Below, one piece after another: positions 12,072 to 21,080 of a DNA stretch of 64,000 nucleotides. Where the stretch lies: contig CAMLLO010000019.1 of assembly GCA_946480915.1 (NCBI GenBank), positions 1 to 64,000 on the forward strand. The letters are read 5' to 3'. The stretch's first letter is position 1. Every line of letters begins with the position of its first letter. The position numbers and the translations under genes were made by a program. Source of the stretch: an uncultured Sphingobacteriaceae bacterium (GTDB lineage Bacteria > Bacteroidota > Bacteroidia > Sphingobacteriales > Sphingobacteriaceae). Below the pieces are notes generated by a model. The model searched no databases, had not been told where the DNA came from, and was given only the letters and a program-made list of their open reading frames with translations.

Positions 12072-13736
12072 TTAATTGATAAGCACCCCGATGTAATAAT
12101 TAAATGTATCAACTTCAAGGTCTTCAGGAGTTATGGCCGGAATATCAAGGGGTGTGAACGAAGCTGATGGATTTATAAATTGATATTCCCCCCCTTTTGC
12201 GCGTATTCTCACAGGCATATTAAAATCTTGCACATCGGCTATCCAGCGGCATTGCATCTTTCCATCCTTATGTCTGAATTCTAATACAGGAATAGAGGTA
12301 TAATTAAGATATTGATCAAAAATTGTATTCAGGTTTTTACCCGACTCTTTGTTTATATATTTAATAACATCTTCCGCGGTTACGGTCTTGTGATAAAAAG
12401 TCTTATTTAAACCTCTTAGTATCTGCCTCCATTTTTCATCATTGTTTATAATTACCCTGATCATATTCAGAAGGTTTCCTCCTTTAGGATACATGTCTGC
12501 TGACCCTGACTTGTTAACGTGATACGGCCCCCTCACCGGAGCAGCATTTGATATCAATCTTCTGGTTCCATGTACATATTCCTGTGCGGCCTTCTTTCCG
12601 TAGTAATACTCTATAAACAACGACTCCGAATAATTTGTAAAGCTCTCGTGAATCCACAAATCTCCTAAATCCTGCGAAGTTATATTATTGCCGAACCACT
12701 CGTGACCGCTTTCGTGGACAATAATAAAATCCCATTTCAAACCCCATCCTGTGTCAGACAGATCTTGTCCAAGATATCCGTTTTGAAATTTGTTTCCATA
12801 AGCAATAGCACTCTGGTGCTCCATCCCAAGATAAGGAGCTTCAACAAGTTTATATCCATCTTCATAAAAGGGAAAGGGTCCGAACCAATACTCAAAAGCT
12901 TTCAGCATCCGCTTTGCATCATAGCCAAACCATTTCCTGGCTCTATCAGAATTTTGAGCCAGAACCCAATAATCCATAGTCAGCTTCCCCTTTTCTCCAT
13001 CATAAGAGTCTTGAACATGTTTATAGTCCCCTATATTGAGGGCCACATTATAGTTATTGATGGGGTTGGCTACAAACCAATCAAAGCGCGTATAGCCATT
13101 CTTGAGCTTTGTTACCCTTCTGAGACGTCCGTTGGATACATTTTTTAACCCTGATGGAACACTTACACTTATCAGCATACTATCTACCTCATCTTTTTGA
13201 TGATCTTTTGTTGGCCACCATATGCTTGCTCCCACCTCCTGACAGGCGGATGCTACCCACGGCTTTCCGGATGCGTCTTTGGAGAACACTATACCCCCGT
13301 CCCAGGGGGCTCGTTTTGCGACGGTAGGATAGCCAGAATAATACACTTTAAATTCATCCGAACTCCCTTTCTCAATCTTAGAGGGAAAAGTGACAAATAC
13401 AGCATTAAATTTCCGTTCTACCGGAAGCTGCCGTCCTTTATACTCTACCTTTTTAACGTCAAGATTGCTGAATAGATCAAATTGAAGCTTATCAAAATCC
13501 TCTGTGGCAGTAAATCTGAATACATTGGTGCCGCTGATGTATTTTTTATCGATATCTACAGTCACATCCAAGTGGTAGTAGTTGATATCGTAGCACGTTC
13601 TAAGCGGCGATAAGTATCCTCTTAAAGAATCGGCTTGTGTGAATTTTATCGTCTCCTTGAACAACTGTGCTTTTGATCTGTCCGGAAAAAATATCAGTAC
13701 GAGACAAGCAATAAAAATTGAATTATAATGACGCAT
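12072..13736 (-). CDS. M1-family metallo-aminopeptidase (exported)
   Basis: The signal peptide (SIFIACLVLIFFPDRSKA) precedes an M1 N-terminal beta domain (CYDINYYHLDVTVDIDKKYI). The zinc site is HESGHEW, with His341, Glu342 and His345, followed by the third ligand Glu in LWIHESFTNY. The substrate-binding exopeptidase motif, usually GAMEN, appears as GMEHQ, as in several Bacteroidetes M1 paralogues. At 554 residues it lacks the long C-terminal helical repeat domain of PepN. It trims N-terminal residues from peptides. The gene follows the S9 peptidase gene by 28 bases, so the two form a peptide-degrading operon. Confidence 0.88.
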   Translation of the reverse strand: MRHYNSIFIACLVLIFFPDRSKAQLFKETIKFTQADSLRGYLSPLRTCYDINYYHLDVTVDIDKKYISGTNVFRFTATEDFDKLQFDLFSNLDVKKVEYKGRQLPVERKFNAVFVTFPSKIEKGSSDEFKVYYSGYPTVAKRAPWDGGIVFSKDASGKPWVASACQEVGASIWWPTKDHQKDEVDSMLISVSVPSGLKNVSNGRLRRVTKLKNGYTRFDWFVANPINNYNVALNIGDYKHVQDSYDGEKGKLTMDYWVLAQNSDRARKWFGYDAKRMLKAFEYWFGPFPFYEDGYKLVEAPYLGMEHQSAIAYGNKFQNGYLGQDLSDTGWGLKWDFIIVHESGHEWFGNNITSQDLGDLWIHESFTNYSESLFIEYYYGKKAAQEYVHGTRRLISNAAPVRGPYHVNKSGSADMYPKGGNLLNMIRVIINNDEKWRQILRGLNKTFYHKTVTAEDVIKYINKESGKNLNTIFDQYLNYTSIPVLEFRHKDGKMQCRWIADVQDFNMPVRIRAKGGEYQFINPSASFTPLDIPAITPEDLEVDTFNYYIGVLIN

Positions 13737-13764
13737 TTAATATTTGGTAGAGATAAGCGTTTTT

Positions 13765-15948
13765 TTATTTCCCTCCTGGCGGGCAATGGGTTTTTAAATA
13801 GTTTGTGTATAAATCAGCTAAATGGGTCCTCGTCCCTTCTCCTTCCGAAATCGAATGCGAGCGGTTTGGATAAGACATTAAGGAGAATTGTTTATTATAC
13901 TTAACTAAGGCGTTAATCAGCAGCTCTGCATTTTGGTAATGCACATTGTCGTCTCCGGTACCATGTATATAAAGTAAGTTACCTTTAAGGCCTGCCGCGT
14001 GTGTTAACGGTGAGCCTTTCATAAAAACCTCCTTATTTTCCTGAGGAAGTCCCATATAACGTTCCTGGTAAATATTATCGTAGCTTAATTGATTGCCTAC
14101 AGCAGCAATAGCGATTCCGGTTTTATAGATCTCCGGATATTGAAACATCAGATTTAAGGTAGTGGAACCACCGCCGCTCCAGCCCCAAACCGCAACTCTG
14201 GATGAATCAACATATGGCCATTTCAAAATTTCTTTAGCCGCCATTGCCTGATCACGGATATTCAGTATTCCGATATTTTTGTAAATCGATTTACGCCATT
14301 CCCTTCCCTTAGGCGCCGGAGTACCACGATTTTCTACCGAAATGTAGATATAACCATCTTTCGCCATACTGCCTTTATATAACCAATTAATACCAGTACC
14401 GTATGTATCGGTTACAGTTTGAGCTGCCGGTTCGCTGTAAACATAAAATACTACCGGATACTTCTTTAAAGGGTCAAAGTTCTCGGGTTTAACCATCCAA
14501 CCGTCCATCTCAACTCCATCAGAGGTCTTAACTTTGAAAAATTCGGGACCATCTGATTTTTCGCCACGAGGTTTAAGCGTTCCGCTTATCGTTTTATGAT
14601 CAGGTAAACTAACAACTTCAGAACCGGGAGTTGTATAACTGTTGGAAAAGTGATGGACCGCAATTTTTGCGTCAGGGGAAATTTCATAGTCATGTGTACC
14701 AGACTGGCTGGCTGGTGAAATTCGTTCAGCCTGCCCTTTTCCTGTGAGGTGTACGCGATACAGATAGGATTGCGTGGCATTATCTGGCGAAGCCATAAAA
14801 TAAATAAATCCGCCTGCTTCATCTATCTCTTTTAAAGTAATAACGTCATATTTTCCTTTGGTAATAAGGCGTTCTTTTCCATCGGTATTGATGCTGTAAA
14901 TATGTCTCCACCCATCTTTTTCGCTTAGCCAGATAAAGTTCTTACCCTTATTTATCCATTCCCAGCCAGAAGCCTCGGCACTCCATCTGGCTTTAATATC
15001 TATCCAGGCTGCATCTTGTTCGTTATATATCGCATTCGATCGCCCGGTTTGAGCATTTGAAATGAAAATTTTACTTACATTCTGTTTACGATTAAGTTGT
15101 TGTAGTATGATTTGTTCTGATCCGGGGACCCATTCCATTCTGGGAATATAATGCTGAACCGGATCGCCGGGCAGGTCTATCCAGGTTACTTTACCGTTTT
15201 CCAGGCCAACTACACCTATTTTACATGATGAAGGATCCTCCCCTGCCTTGGGGTACTCAACCGGAATATTAAAGGAGTAGGTAGAATCAGTTGTATTTAG
15301 CATCAGGTAGTTCCGGATGTTTGTAGCATCAATTTGCCAGAAGGCAATCTTCTTACTGTCCGGAGACCAGCGAAATCCGTCGCGGCAGTCGAATTCCTCT
15401 TCGTAGGCCCAATCGAAAGTACCGTTGATCAATCTGTCGGTTCCATCGTGAGTCAATTGTTTAATGTGTCCTGTCGATAAATCTTCTACAAAAAGGTTAT
15501 GTCCGCTCACATACGCTAATTTTGTTGCGTCTGGCGAAAACTTCGCGTACATTAAGGAAGCTTCGGGTCTGTCTGTTCCTGCCTGTCTAAAAGTCCTTGA
15601 TTTGAGATCGAAAACCCAGTAATCTCCGCGTGTATCATAGCGCCAGACCTTCCTGGTATTGGTTTGTATCAATACCTTCTGGCGGTCGTCTGAAAAAGAA
15701 AACCTTATGATTGGAACAGGGGAAGATTTACCTCGAGGAATAAGTTCTTTACTGCTGATGATTACTTCTTGTTTACCTGCATCATTTACACGTTGCAGAA
15801 TAATTCCGGATTTGTCTGATTTATAAAGCCCTAGACCATCGGCACTCCACTGTTGTTTTTGGCCAAATTGTGCTATAACCTGCGTCTGAAGAGACACGTA
15901 AATAACTATTCCTACAAGAAAACCTTTGAAAAGCTTGATTTGATACAT
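13765..15948 (-). CDS. S9-family dipeptidyl peptidase (DPP-IV-like)
   Basis: A signal peptide is followed by a beta-propeller of about 430 residues (DYWVFDLKS, FDWAYEEEFDCRDGFRWSPDS, where the EE pair binds the substrate amino terminus in DPP-IV). The C-terminal alpha/beta-hydrolase has Ser591 in GWSGGG, Asp in GTGDDNVHYQNA and His in NRSHSI. DPP-IV removes X-Pro or X-Ala dipeptides in the periplasm. The nucleophile motif is GWSGGG instead of the common GWSYGG. It is the first gene of a probable operon with the M1 aminopeptidase. Confidence 0.92.
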   Translation of the reverse strand: MYQIKLFKGFLVGIVIYVSLQTQVIAQFGQKQQWSADGLGLYKSDKSGIILQRVNDAGKQEVIISSKELIPRGKSSPVPIIRFSFSDDRQKVLIQTNTRKVWRYDTRGDYWVFDLKSRTFRQAGTDRPEASLMYAKFSPDATKLAYVSGHNLFVEDLSTGHIKQLTHDGTDRLINGTFDWAYEEEFDCRDGFRWSPDSKKIAFWQIDATNIRNYLMLNTTDSTYSFNIPVEYPKAGEDPSSCKIGVVGLENGKVTWIDLPGDPVQHYIPRMEWVPGSEQIILQQLNRKQNVSKIFISNAQTGRSNAIYNEQDAAWIDIKARWSAEASGWEWINKGKNFIWLSEKDGWRHIYSINTDGKERLITKGKYDVITLKEIDEAGGFIYFMASPDNATQSYLYRVHLTGKGQAERISPASQSGTHDYEISPDAKIAVHHFSNSYTTPGSEVVSLPDHKTISGTLKPRGEKSDGPEFFKVKTSDGVEMDGWMVKPENFDPLKKYPVVFYVYSEPAAQTVTDTYGTGINWLYKGSMAKDGYIYISVENRGTPAPKGREWRKSIYKNIGILNIRDQAMAAKEILKWPYVDSSRVAVWGWSGGGSTTLNLMFQYPEIYKTGIAIAAVGNQLSYDNIYQERYMGLPQENKEVFMKGSPLTHAAGLKGNLLYIHGTGDDNVHYQNAELLINALVKYNKQFSLMSYPNRSHSISEGEGTRTHLADLYTNYLKTHCPPGGK

Positions 15949-16030
15949 CGTAAAAATTATGTTAACCGTTTATAACAAACGAAATCTCGAAATTCAATAA
16001 TATAGTTCCCTCTTAACTATACTTCGTTAG

Positions 16031-16237
16031 CTACACAAGAAACCAATGAATATAAGAGCATTCGGCACACACTAAACAGGTAGCCGTTTTATTTGTCCAG
16101 TCCAAACTAAAAAATGAAGCTATTGCAGTGTTAAGCTGAGCTTCTCGAGACCAAAACAGATCATTTCGACAATTATGACATATTAGATCCCGACCTTTTA
16201 TTTCAAAATTCGTTGGTTCGCTAGAAAATAATCCCAT
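16031..16237 (-). CDS. Small zinc-ribbon protein, function unknown
   Basis: The 68-residue protein has two CxxC knuckles (CHNC at about residue 20 and CAEC at about residue 58), spaced like a zinc ribbon. Between them is RAQLNTA-like REAQLNTAIASFF followed by LDW, and the C-terminus is YIHWFLV. This arrangement recurs in small standalone proteins of Bacteroidota and other bacteria. No signal peptide is present, so it is cytosolic. No partner gene is evident, since upstream is a 740-base gap. Confidence 0.7.
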   Translation of the reverse strand: MGLFSSEPTNFEIKGRDLICHNCRNDLFWSREAQLNTAIASFFSLDWTNKTATCLVCAECSYIHWFLV

Positions 16238-16440
16238 GGTTTAAAATTGATGGTGAAGAACTAAAATAGGGTTTAAACTTGGTTTTATGCTAACCCTTAT
16301 TTAATTCTACATATTTACGTTAGTCATTTAAATAAATGGGGATCAAGCAAGAAAGTTGTGGAGAGTCGTTGAAACATTAAGTTATTGAAGATCAGGTTCC
16401 GAGGCTTAAGAAAAAAGAGCTCTAAAACAATTATTCGTTT

Positions 16441-16488
16441 TCAACTCAGCTGTAAGTATACTTATAAAACGAGTTACAGCTGAGTTGA
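16441..16488. repeat. 15-bp perfect inverted repeat with 18-base spacer
   Basis: Arms TCAACTCAGCTGTAA (16441-16455) and its complement (16474-16488) are perfect. The repeat lies in the 16238-16974 gap between divergent genes, so it is not placed as an ordinary terminator. Confidence 0.7.
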
Positions 16489-16623
16489 TTATTTTGAAGT
16501 GCTTTGAACAGGCACTATGGATGTAAAATATTGTACTTAATGCTCTCACTTAGGTTATAACCAGTTCTTCTGCATCCAGCTTTGACAAGGTGAGAATCTA
16601 TTTTTCTCCACAAACTCCACTAA

Positions 16624-16666
16624 TCACCGCAAATTTGCGGTGACATAATACATTATTCACCGCAAA
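16624..16666. repeat. 20-bp perfect palindrome plus a repeated half-site
   Basis: The palindrome TCACCGCAAATTTGCGGTGA (16624-16643) is followed by a direct copy of its first ten bases at 16657-16666. One and a half sites look like an operator with two adjacent dimer positions. The nearest downstream gene is the lipoprotein at 16975. No other gene is visible in the 16238-16974 gap. Confidence 0.6.
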
Positions 16667-16974
16667 GCCGTAGAAGAAAATTAATCACTATCATTCGTGG
16701 AGCGTATCAGCATAAATTTCCACGCAATTACATCGCGGTCCGAGGCTGAAATTATTGACATCAAATCTGACTAGAAAGATTTTTTTTAGGGTTACCTATT
16801 TAGCATTTCAGTATTAATTTAAAAGAAACAACAAATACTAAGACATAAGTATCGAAGGAAGCAAGACGACTAAAAAAGTCCCAAATATTTAATTAGACCT
16901 GATTTATTCCGCTGGTGGTTTTACCACTGCGGCATTGTAAACTATTCCAAATTTTCTTTTAAATTAATAGAAGT

Positions 16975-17643
16975 ATGAAAAAGCTATTTTATACTGCCGG
17001 GATTTGTATTGTCTTAACTGTAGCATGTTCGGACGAAAAACCCATATCAAATGTACTTTTTGTAAGCCCCCAACCTGAAGAGACCAGAGAGTTTCTAACC
17101 TTTCCTAAATATCTTTTAGGCGAGTACTGTTCGGCTAGAGATAGTAGTCGGATAAGTATCCATCCTAAGGGAATCTACTTGCATAACAACTATCCCGGCA
17201 ATGTATCGGTGATGGATCTAGATTCAACCTATATTTTAATTGGAGATTCACTGATAAGAGATATGAAAAGCAGGATCGACTTCCCAGTTAAACGACAGGG
17301 AGATACTTTGTATTGGACCGGCGAACAAACAGATACACTGTTTAAATTTGATGAGAACCACGTGCTAAAAAGATACAAAAATACCTGGATCTTAAATAGT
17401 CGGCAGGAAGATGGCTGGCTGCTTGCTAAGCTTGAAAAAAAGAACAAGCAACTGACATGGAGTTACATTGACTCAACAGAAATAAATCAACTGAAAAACC
17501 TATCAGATACTTACGTCGACTCTATCCCCTTTCAGTTCAAAATAAGCCCGTCTAAATTTAAAGAGTTTATTAGTTCTCATGGATTCAAAGACATCGATAC
17601 ATTCCAATTTAAAGCCCCAGTGCATAAAGCATTCTTGAAATAA
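16975..17643 (+). CDS. Lipoprotein of unknown function
   Basis: The 222-residue product has a short lipoprotein signal (KKLFYTAGICIVLTVAC, Cys at about 18). The mature part is beta-rich, with alternating short strands such as GDTLYWTGEQTDTLFKFDENHVL and no membrane segment. I recognise no family. It is followed by another lipoprotein gene about 35 bases downstream whose signal peptide is very similar in wording (SLGICIALTFAAC), so the two may be co-expressed envelope proteins. Confidence 0.65.
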   Translation: MKKLFYTAGICIVLTVACSDEKPISNVLFVSPQPEETREFLTFPKYLLGEYCSARDSSRISIHPKGIYLHNNYPGNVSVMDLDSTYILIGDSLIRDMKSRIDFPVKRQGDTLYWTGEQTDTLFKFDENHVLKRYKNTWILNSRQEDGWLLAKLEKKNKQLTWSYIDSTEINQLKNLSDTYVDSIPFQFKISPSKFKEFISSHGFKDIDTFQFKAPVHKAFLK

Positions 17644-17677
17644 ATAGACAAATCAATTGAATTTAAACAACAACGAA

Positions 17678-18544
17678 ATGAAAATGACAAAATTCTCATT
17701 AGGGATTTGTATTGCCCTAACTTTTGCAGCATGTAGTAGTAACAAATCTGAAGAATCGGATTTAGCATCAGCTGATTCTGTAGGTATAATGCCCGGTCTG
17801 GTTGCTGATTCCCCTGAAAGCAAGGCCAAACTAGTCAAGACAGCAGATCTCGATTTCAAAGTAAAAGATGTCTATAAAAGTAGCAGCAATATCCAACAGA
17901 GGGTTAAGAAACTTGGTGGATTAGTGATGCACACAGACATCAAGACGTCGGAGATGGCCAGCAAATCGATACCTGTCTCCGATGATTCGATACAGGTTAT
18001 TTCTACTTATAATATTGAAGCCCGGATGACTGTAAGGGTGCCTGCAGAAAATTTAGATGCCTTTGTGCAAGCTGCAGCTCATGATGCCATTTTGATTAGC
18101 ACAGCAACAGTTGATATTGATGACCGCACTTTCGATTTTCTGGGAAGTGCCCTAAAGCAACAAAGCAGGCAGCAAATACTCAACAAAGAGCTCAAAAAAG
18201 ACACGCTTAAAACCAATGATGTGCTTCAGTTAGCCAACCAACAAGATGCTGTCATTGATGGAAAAATGAATAATCGCAGAACAGATGTAAGCGTGCGATA
18301 TAGTACCGTTAGCCTTCGTTTTTATCAAAATAGTTCATTAAGAAAAGAAATCATACCCAACAACGACTTAAGTGCCTATCAGCTTCCGGTTAATCAACGT
18401 TTTGCCGGTGCATTTGCATCTGGGTTTAACTTCTTTCTAGCTATTATAATCGGTATTGTGCACATCTGGCCAGTCTTTCTTTTTGCAGCAGCTGGGTGGA
18501 TTATTTATCGTTATACACAAGCAAAATTGAAAGTTAAGATTTAG
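17678..18544 (+). CDS. DUF4349-type lipoprotein
   Basis: The ATG at 17678 is chosen because an earlier in-frame TTG at 17657 would put seven polar residues before the lipoprotein signal (KMTKFSLGICIALTFAAC). The mature domain (about 45-240) opens KLVKTADLDFKVKDVYKSS and contains MTVRVPAENLDAFVQ, the pattern of DUF4349, in which a putative coiled region (LKQQSRQQILNKELKK) follows. One transmembrane helix lies at about residues 250-280 (FFLAIIIGIVHIWPVFLFAAAG), so the protein is tethered at both ends. DUF4349 has no assigned reaction. Confidence 0.75.
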   Translation: MKMTKFSLGICIALTFAACSSNKSEESDLASADSVGIMPGLVADSPESKAKLVKTADLDFKVKDVYKSSSNIQQRVKKLGGLVMHTDIKTSEMASKSIPVSDDSIQVISTYNIEARMTVRVPAENLDAFVQAAAHDAILISTATVDIDDRTFDFLGSALKQQSRQQILNKELKKDTLKTNDVLQLANQQDAVIDGKMNNRRTDVSVRYSTVSLRFYQNSSLRKEIIPNNDLSAYQLPVNQRFAGAFASGFNFFLAIIIGIVHIWPVFLFAAAGWIIYRYTQAKLKVKI

Positions 18545-18592
18545 GTTAGGCTATTTTGCTTGACCAAATCCAAATCAAGTCAAAATCCCATA

Positions 18593-18619
18593 AGATAATC
18601 GGGAACTATCCGATTATCT
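18593..18619. terminator. Hairpin after the DUF4349 gene
   Basis: A perfect 10-bp stem (arms AGATAATCGG at 18593-18602 and complement at 18610-18619) with a seven-base loop lies about 50 bases after the stop codon. It has no T tract, so it may be a terminator or an RNA-protecting hairpin. Confidence 0.4.
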
Positions 18620-18693
18620 CATCCTATAAATACAAGCCAACCTTAAGTGGCCACAATGAGCCAAAAACCCACGAGCTAACACCCCAAGGATAC

Positions 18694-18729
18694 TTATTAA
18701 ACTTTCAATATATTTTGAAAGTTTAATAA
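18694..18729. promoter_or_regulatory. 15-bp inverted repeat, likely GbsR-family operator
   Basis: Perfect arms TTATTAAACTTTCAA (18694-18708) and complement (18715-18729) are separated by six bases. The repeat covers the -33 TTG of the promoter driving the adjacent regulator gene, as expected for autorepression by a dimeric winged-helix protein. Binding is inferred. Confidence 0.6.
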
Positions 18730-18744
18730 CTTCCCCTATATTTG
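18715..18744 (+). promoter_or_regulatory. Bacteroidetes-type promoter of the GbsR operon
   Basis: TTG at 18715-18717, 19 bases, then TATATTTG at 18737-18744 matches the TTG-N19/20-TAnnTTTG pattern exactly. The ATG at 18749 is only five bases past the -7 box, so the transcript should be leaderless or nearly so. Confidence 0.7.
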
Positions 18745-18748
18745 TTCC

Positions 18749-19255
18749 ATGGAACTGGCAGAAGCAAAGAAAAAGTTTATTGAGACATGGGGAAAGTTGG
18801 GCTCTGAGTGGGGGATAAACCGTACCATGGCACAAGTTCATGCTTTACTGCTGATTTCTCCGGAAGCTCTCACTACAGAAGAAATTATGGAAACATTAAG
18901 TATCTCAAGAGGGAATGCGAACATGACCTTAAGGGATTTAATGAGCTGGGGATTGATTGAGAAGCAACATAAAGCAGGCGAGCGGAAGGAATACTTCTAT
19001 GCTGATAAAGACACCTGGAACATTGCTCGTCAGGTAGCTAAAGAGCGGAGAAAAAGAGAATTAGACCCCGTATTAAAAGCCTTGGATGAATTATCAAAGG
19101 TAGAAGGTGATGTAAATGATCCGGAATACAAAACATTTAATAAATCGGTTACTGACATTAATAAATTAGCTAAAAACGTAGACAAAACATTAGATACCAT
19201 GCTTAAAGCAGAAGAGAGCTGGTTTTGGGGATCAATTTTTAAAATATTCAAGTAG
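18749..19255 (+). CDS. GbsR/MarR-family winged-helix transcriptional regulator
   Basis: The 168-residue protein opens ELAEAKKKFIETWGKLGSEWGINRTMAQVHALLL, the conserved N-terminus of this family, which fixes the start. The winged helix follows: LTTEEIMETLSISRGNANMTLRDLMSWGLIEK (recognition helix) and wing residues RKEYFYAD. A charged C-terminal helix runs from about residue 95. Family members are dimeric repressors named after GbsR of Bacillus. The palindrome at 18694-18729 within its promoter suggests autoregulation. It is the first gene of a rightward run to 23453 and likely controls it. Confidence 0.85.
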   Translation: MELAEAKKKFIETWGKLGSEWGINRTMAQVHALLLISPEALTTEEIMETLSISRGNANMTLRDLMSWGLIEKQHKAGERKEYFYADKDTWNIARQVAKERRKRELDPVLKALDELSKVEGDVNDPEYKTFNKSVTDINKLAKNVDKTLDTMLKAEESWFWGSIFKIFK

Positions 19256-19320
19256 AATATTTTTTTAAAGACATATTTCAATTTTTACTGAAAGTACAAT
19301 AAGTATAAACATAGAGTGTT

Positions 19321-20148
19321 ATGAAAGCGCTTAAAAATCATCTCATCCTTTTCGACGCCGAGTGCCCCATGTGCCGAATGTATACTCAGGCATTTGTAGA
19401 AAGCGGAATGCTGGATAACGATGGAAGAACGGCCTACCAGGAACTTCCGGCTCAGGCTTGCCCCATGCTCGACCGACAGCGAGCAGTAAACGAGATCGCA
19501 CTCGTTGATCAGGAAACAGGTGAGGTCACATACGGAATAGAAAGCCTTTTCAAAGTGTTCGCTGTTTCTTTCCCTGTCCTTAAGCCTTTGTTTTTATTCC
19601 GTCCCTTCGTGTGGCTGATGAGTAAGATCTACGCATTTATTGCATTCAATCGCCGGGTCATTATTCCTGCGCCAACTGCAGCAAGCAGCTTTGAGCTTCA
19701 ACCAATATTCAGGTTGGATTACCGCATTGCTTATCTTTTAGTAACATGGATAATTACTGCATTTATCCTTTCTGCTTATGCCGAGCTAATGACTGGATTA
19801 CTCCCTGCAGGAAATTGGTATCGGGAGTATTTAATCTGTGGAGGTCAGATCTTTTTCCAGGGAGCTATCATTAGCCTAATTCACAAGAACAAACGCTGGG
19901 ATTATCTGGGCAATATGATGACGATTTCTTTCGGAGGAGCCCTGCTCCTATTGCCGGTACTCCTTTTGGTACAATGGCTAAATCTTCATCCCCTCTTCTA
20001 CGCCACCTGGTTTATGGCAGTAGCAGGTCTGATGTTATTGGAGCACATCCGCAGAAGCAAGCTCCTAAAACTTGACTGGCTTTTAACAAGCAGCTGGGTG
20101 CTCTATCGTATACTGGTTCTTTTATTAATCCTTTTAATAGCTAACTAA
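19321..20148 (+). CDS. DCC-family thiol-disulfide oxidoreductase, membrane-bound
   Basis: Residues 1-110 are a DCC/DUF393 thioredoxin-like domain: LILFDAECPMCRMYTQ with the CPMC redox pair, and later the conserved GIESLFKVF. Residues about 140-275 contain around four or five hydrophobic helices (LVTWIITAFILSAYAEL, ALLLLPVLLLVQWL, LVLLLILLIAN). It probably exchanges disulfides at the inner membrane. The fusion of DCC with a polytopic tail is unusual compared with the ~120-residue standalone form. It starts 65 bases after the regulator gene and abuts the epimerase gene with one base between them. Confidence 0.78.
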   Translation: MKALKNHLILFDAECPMCRMYTQAFVESGMLDNDGRTAYQELPAQACPMLDRQRAVNEIALVDQETGEVTYGIESLFKVFAVSFPVLKPLFLFRPFVWLMSKIYAFIAFNRRVIIPAPTAASSFELQPIFRLDYRIAYLLVTWIITAFILSAYAELMTGLLPAGNWYREYLICGGQIFFQGAIISLIHKNKRWDYLGNMMTISFGGALLLLPVLLLVQWLNLHPLFYATWFMAVAGLMLLEHIRRSKLLKLDWLLTSSWVLYRILVLLLILLIAN

Positions 20149-20149
20149 T

Positions 20150-21076
20150 ATGAGGTACAACAAAATAGTGCTGGCCGGAGGTAATGGATACCTTGGCAGA
20201 GTGTTAGCCGAATTTTATAAGCCTCTTGCAAATGAGGTAATTATCCTGAGCAGGAAGAATAAGGCTGCTAAGGGCAACATACAAACGGTGCTTTGGGATG
20301 GCCGTACAGAAGGAGAATGGAAAAAGAGCCTGAATGGTGCAGATCTGTTAATCAACCTATGCGGTAAAAATGTGAACTGCAGATATACCGAAGAAAATAA
20401 AGCTGAGATCATCAATTCAAGAATAATTCCTACAGCGCTTTTAGGAAGTGTGATCGCAGAGATGGAGAACCCACCAAAGCTGTGGATTAATGTCACCTCT
20501 GCTACTATTTACAGACATGCTGAAGATCGCCCTCAGGATGAGGAAACCGGAGAAATAGGTTACGGCTTCTCAATTGATGTTTGTCGACAATGGGAAGAAA
20601 CTTTCTTTAACACCAATACGGCTCTTACCCGAAAGATTGTACTACGAATGGGCATTGTGCTTGGTCGCAAAGATGCAGCCTTTCCGCGTTTGCTTAACCT
20701 GGTAAAGTGGGGTCTGGGCGGGAAACAGGGAGACGGAGAGCAATACGTATCATGGGTACACGAACAGGATGCCGCAAAGTGTACTGAATGGCTAATGAAT
20801 CATCGGGAATTGAATGGAGTAGTTAACTGCACGACACCAGAGCCTGTAAAAAACGCTCAGCTAATGAAAATTATCCGTAACGCTTATGGGGTTCCATTTG
20901 GTCTACCGGCCCCGGCTTGGTTACTTGAACTAGGCGCAAAGGTGATCGGAACAGAAACAGAATTGATCTTAAAAAGCAGGTGGGTTTTACCTAAGCGCCT
21001 TCTGGATAGTGGCTATCCCTTTCTTTTTTCAAAAGCAGAGCATGCCGTGAAAGACCTTTTAAGTATTAGAACTTAA
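20150..21076 (+). CDS. TIGR01777-type NAD(P)-dependent epimerase/SDR
   Basis: The 308-residue Rossmann protein starts KIVLAGGNGYLGRVLAEF (cofactor-binding GGxGxLG) and continues LINLCGKNVNCRY, SATIYRHAEDRPQDEETG (the Ser/Tyr region with the family's E-x-G), VLRMGIVLG, and SWVHEQDAAKCTEWL. The C-terminal region (PAPAWLLELGAKVIGTETELILKSRWVLPKRLLDSGY) is the DUF1731 domain of this family. Members are extended SDRs (SDR39U1 in animals) without a firm substrate. It is encoded between the DCC protein and membrane proteins, so a lipid or quinone-type substrate is possible. Confidence 0.88.
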   Translation: MRYNKIVLAGGNGYLGRVLAEFYKPLANEVIILSRKNKAAKGNIQTVLWDGRTEGEWKKSLNGADLLINLCGKNVNCRYTEENKAEIINSRIIPTALLGSVIAEMENPPKLWINVTSATIYRHAEDRPQDEETGEIGYGFSIDVCRQWEETFFNTNTALTRKIVLRMGIVLGRKDAAFPRLLNLVKWGLGGKQGDGEQYVSWVHEQDAAKCTEWLMNHRELNGVVNCTTPEPVKNAQLMKIIRNAYGVPFGLPAPAWLLELGAKVIGTETELILKSRWVLPKRLLDSGYPFLFSKAEHAVKDLLSIRT

Positions 21077-21080
21077 TCCG

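Noticed and set aside
12702..13148. Plus-strand ORF of 148 codons inside the M1 peptidase gene
   Set aside because: It runs antisense to the HEXXH-containing frame and shows no recognisable motif.
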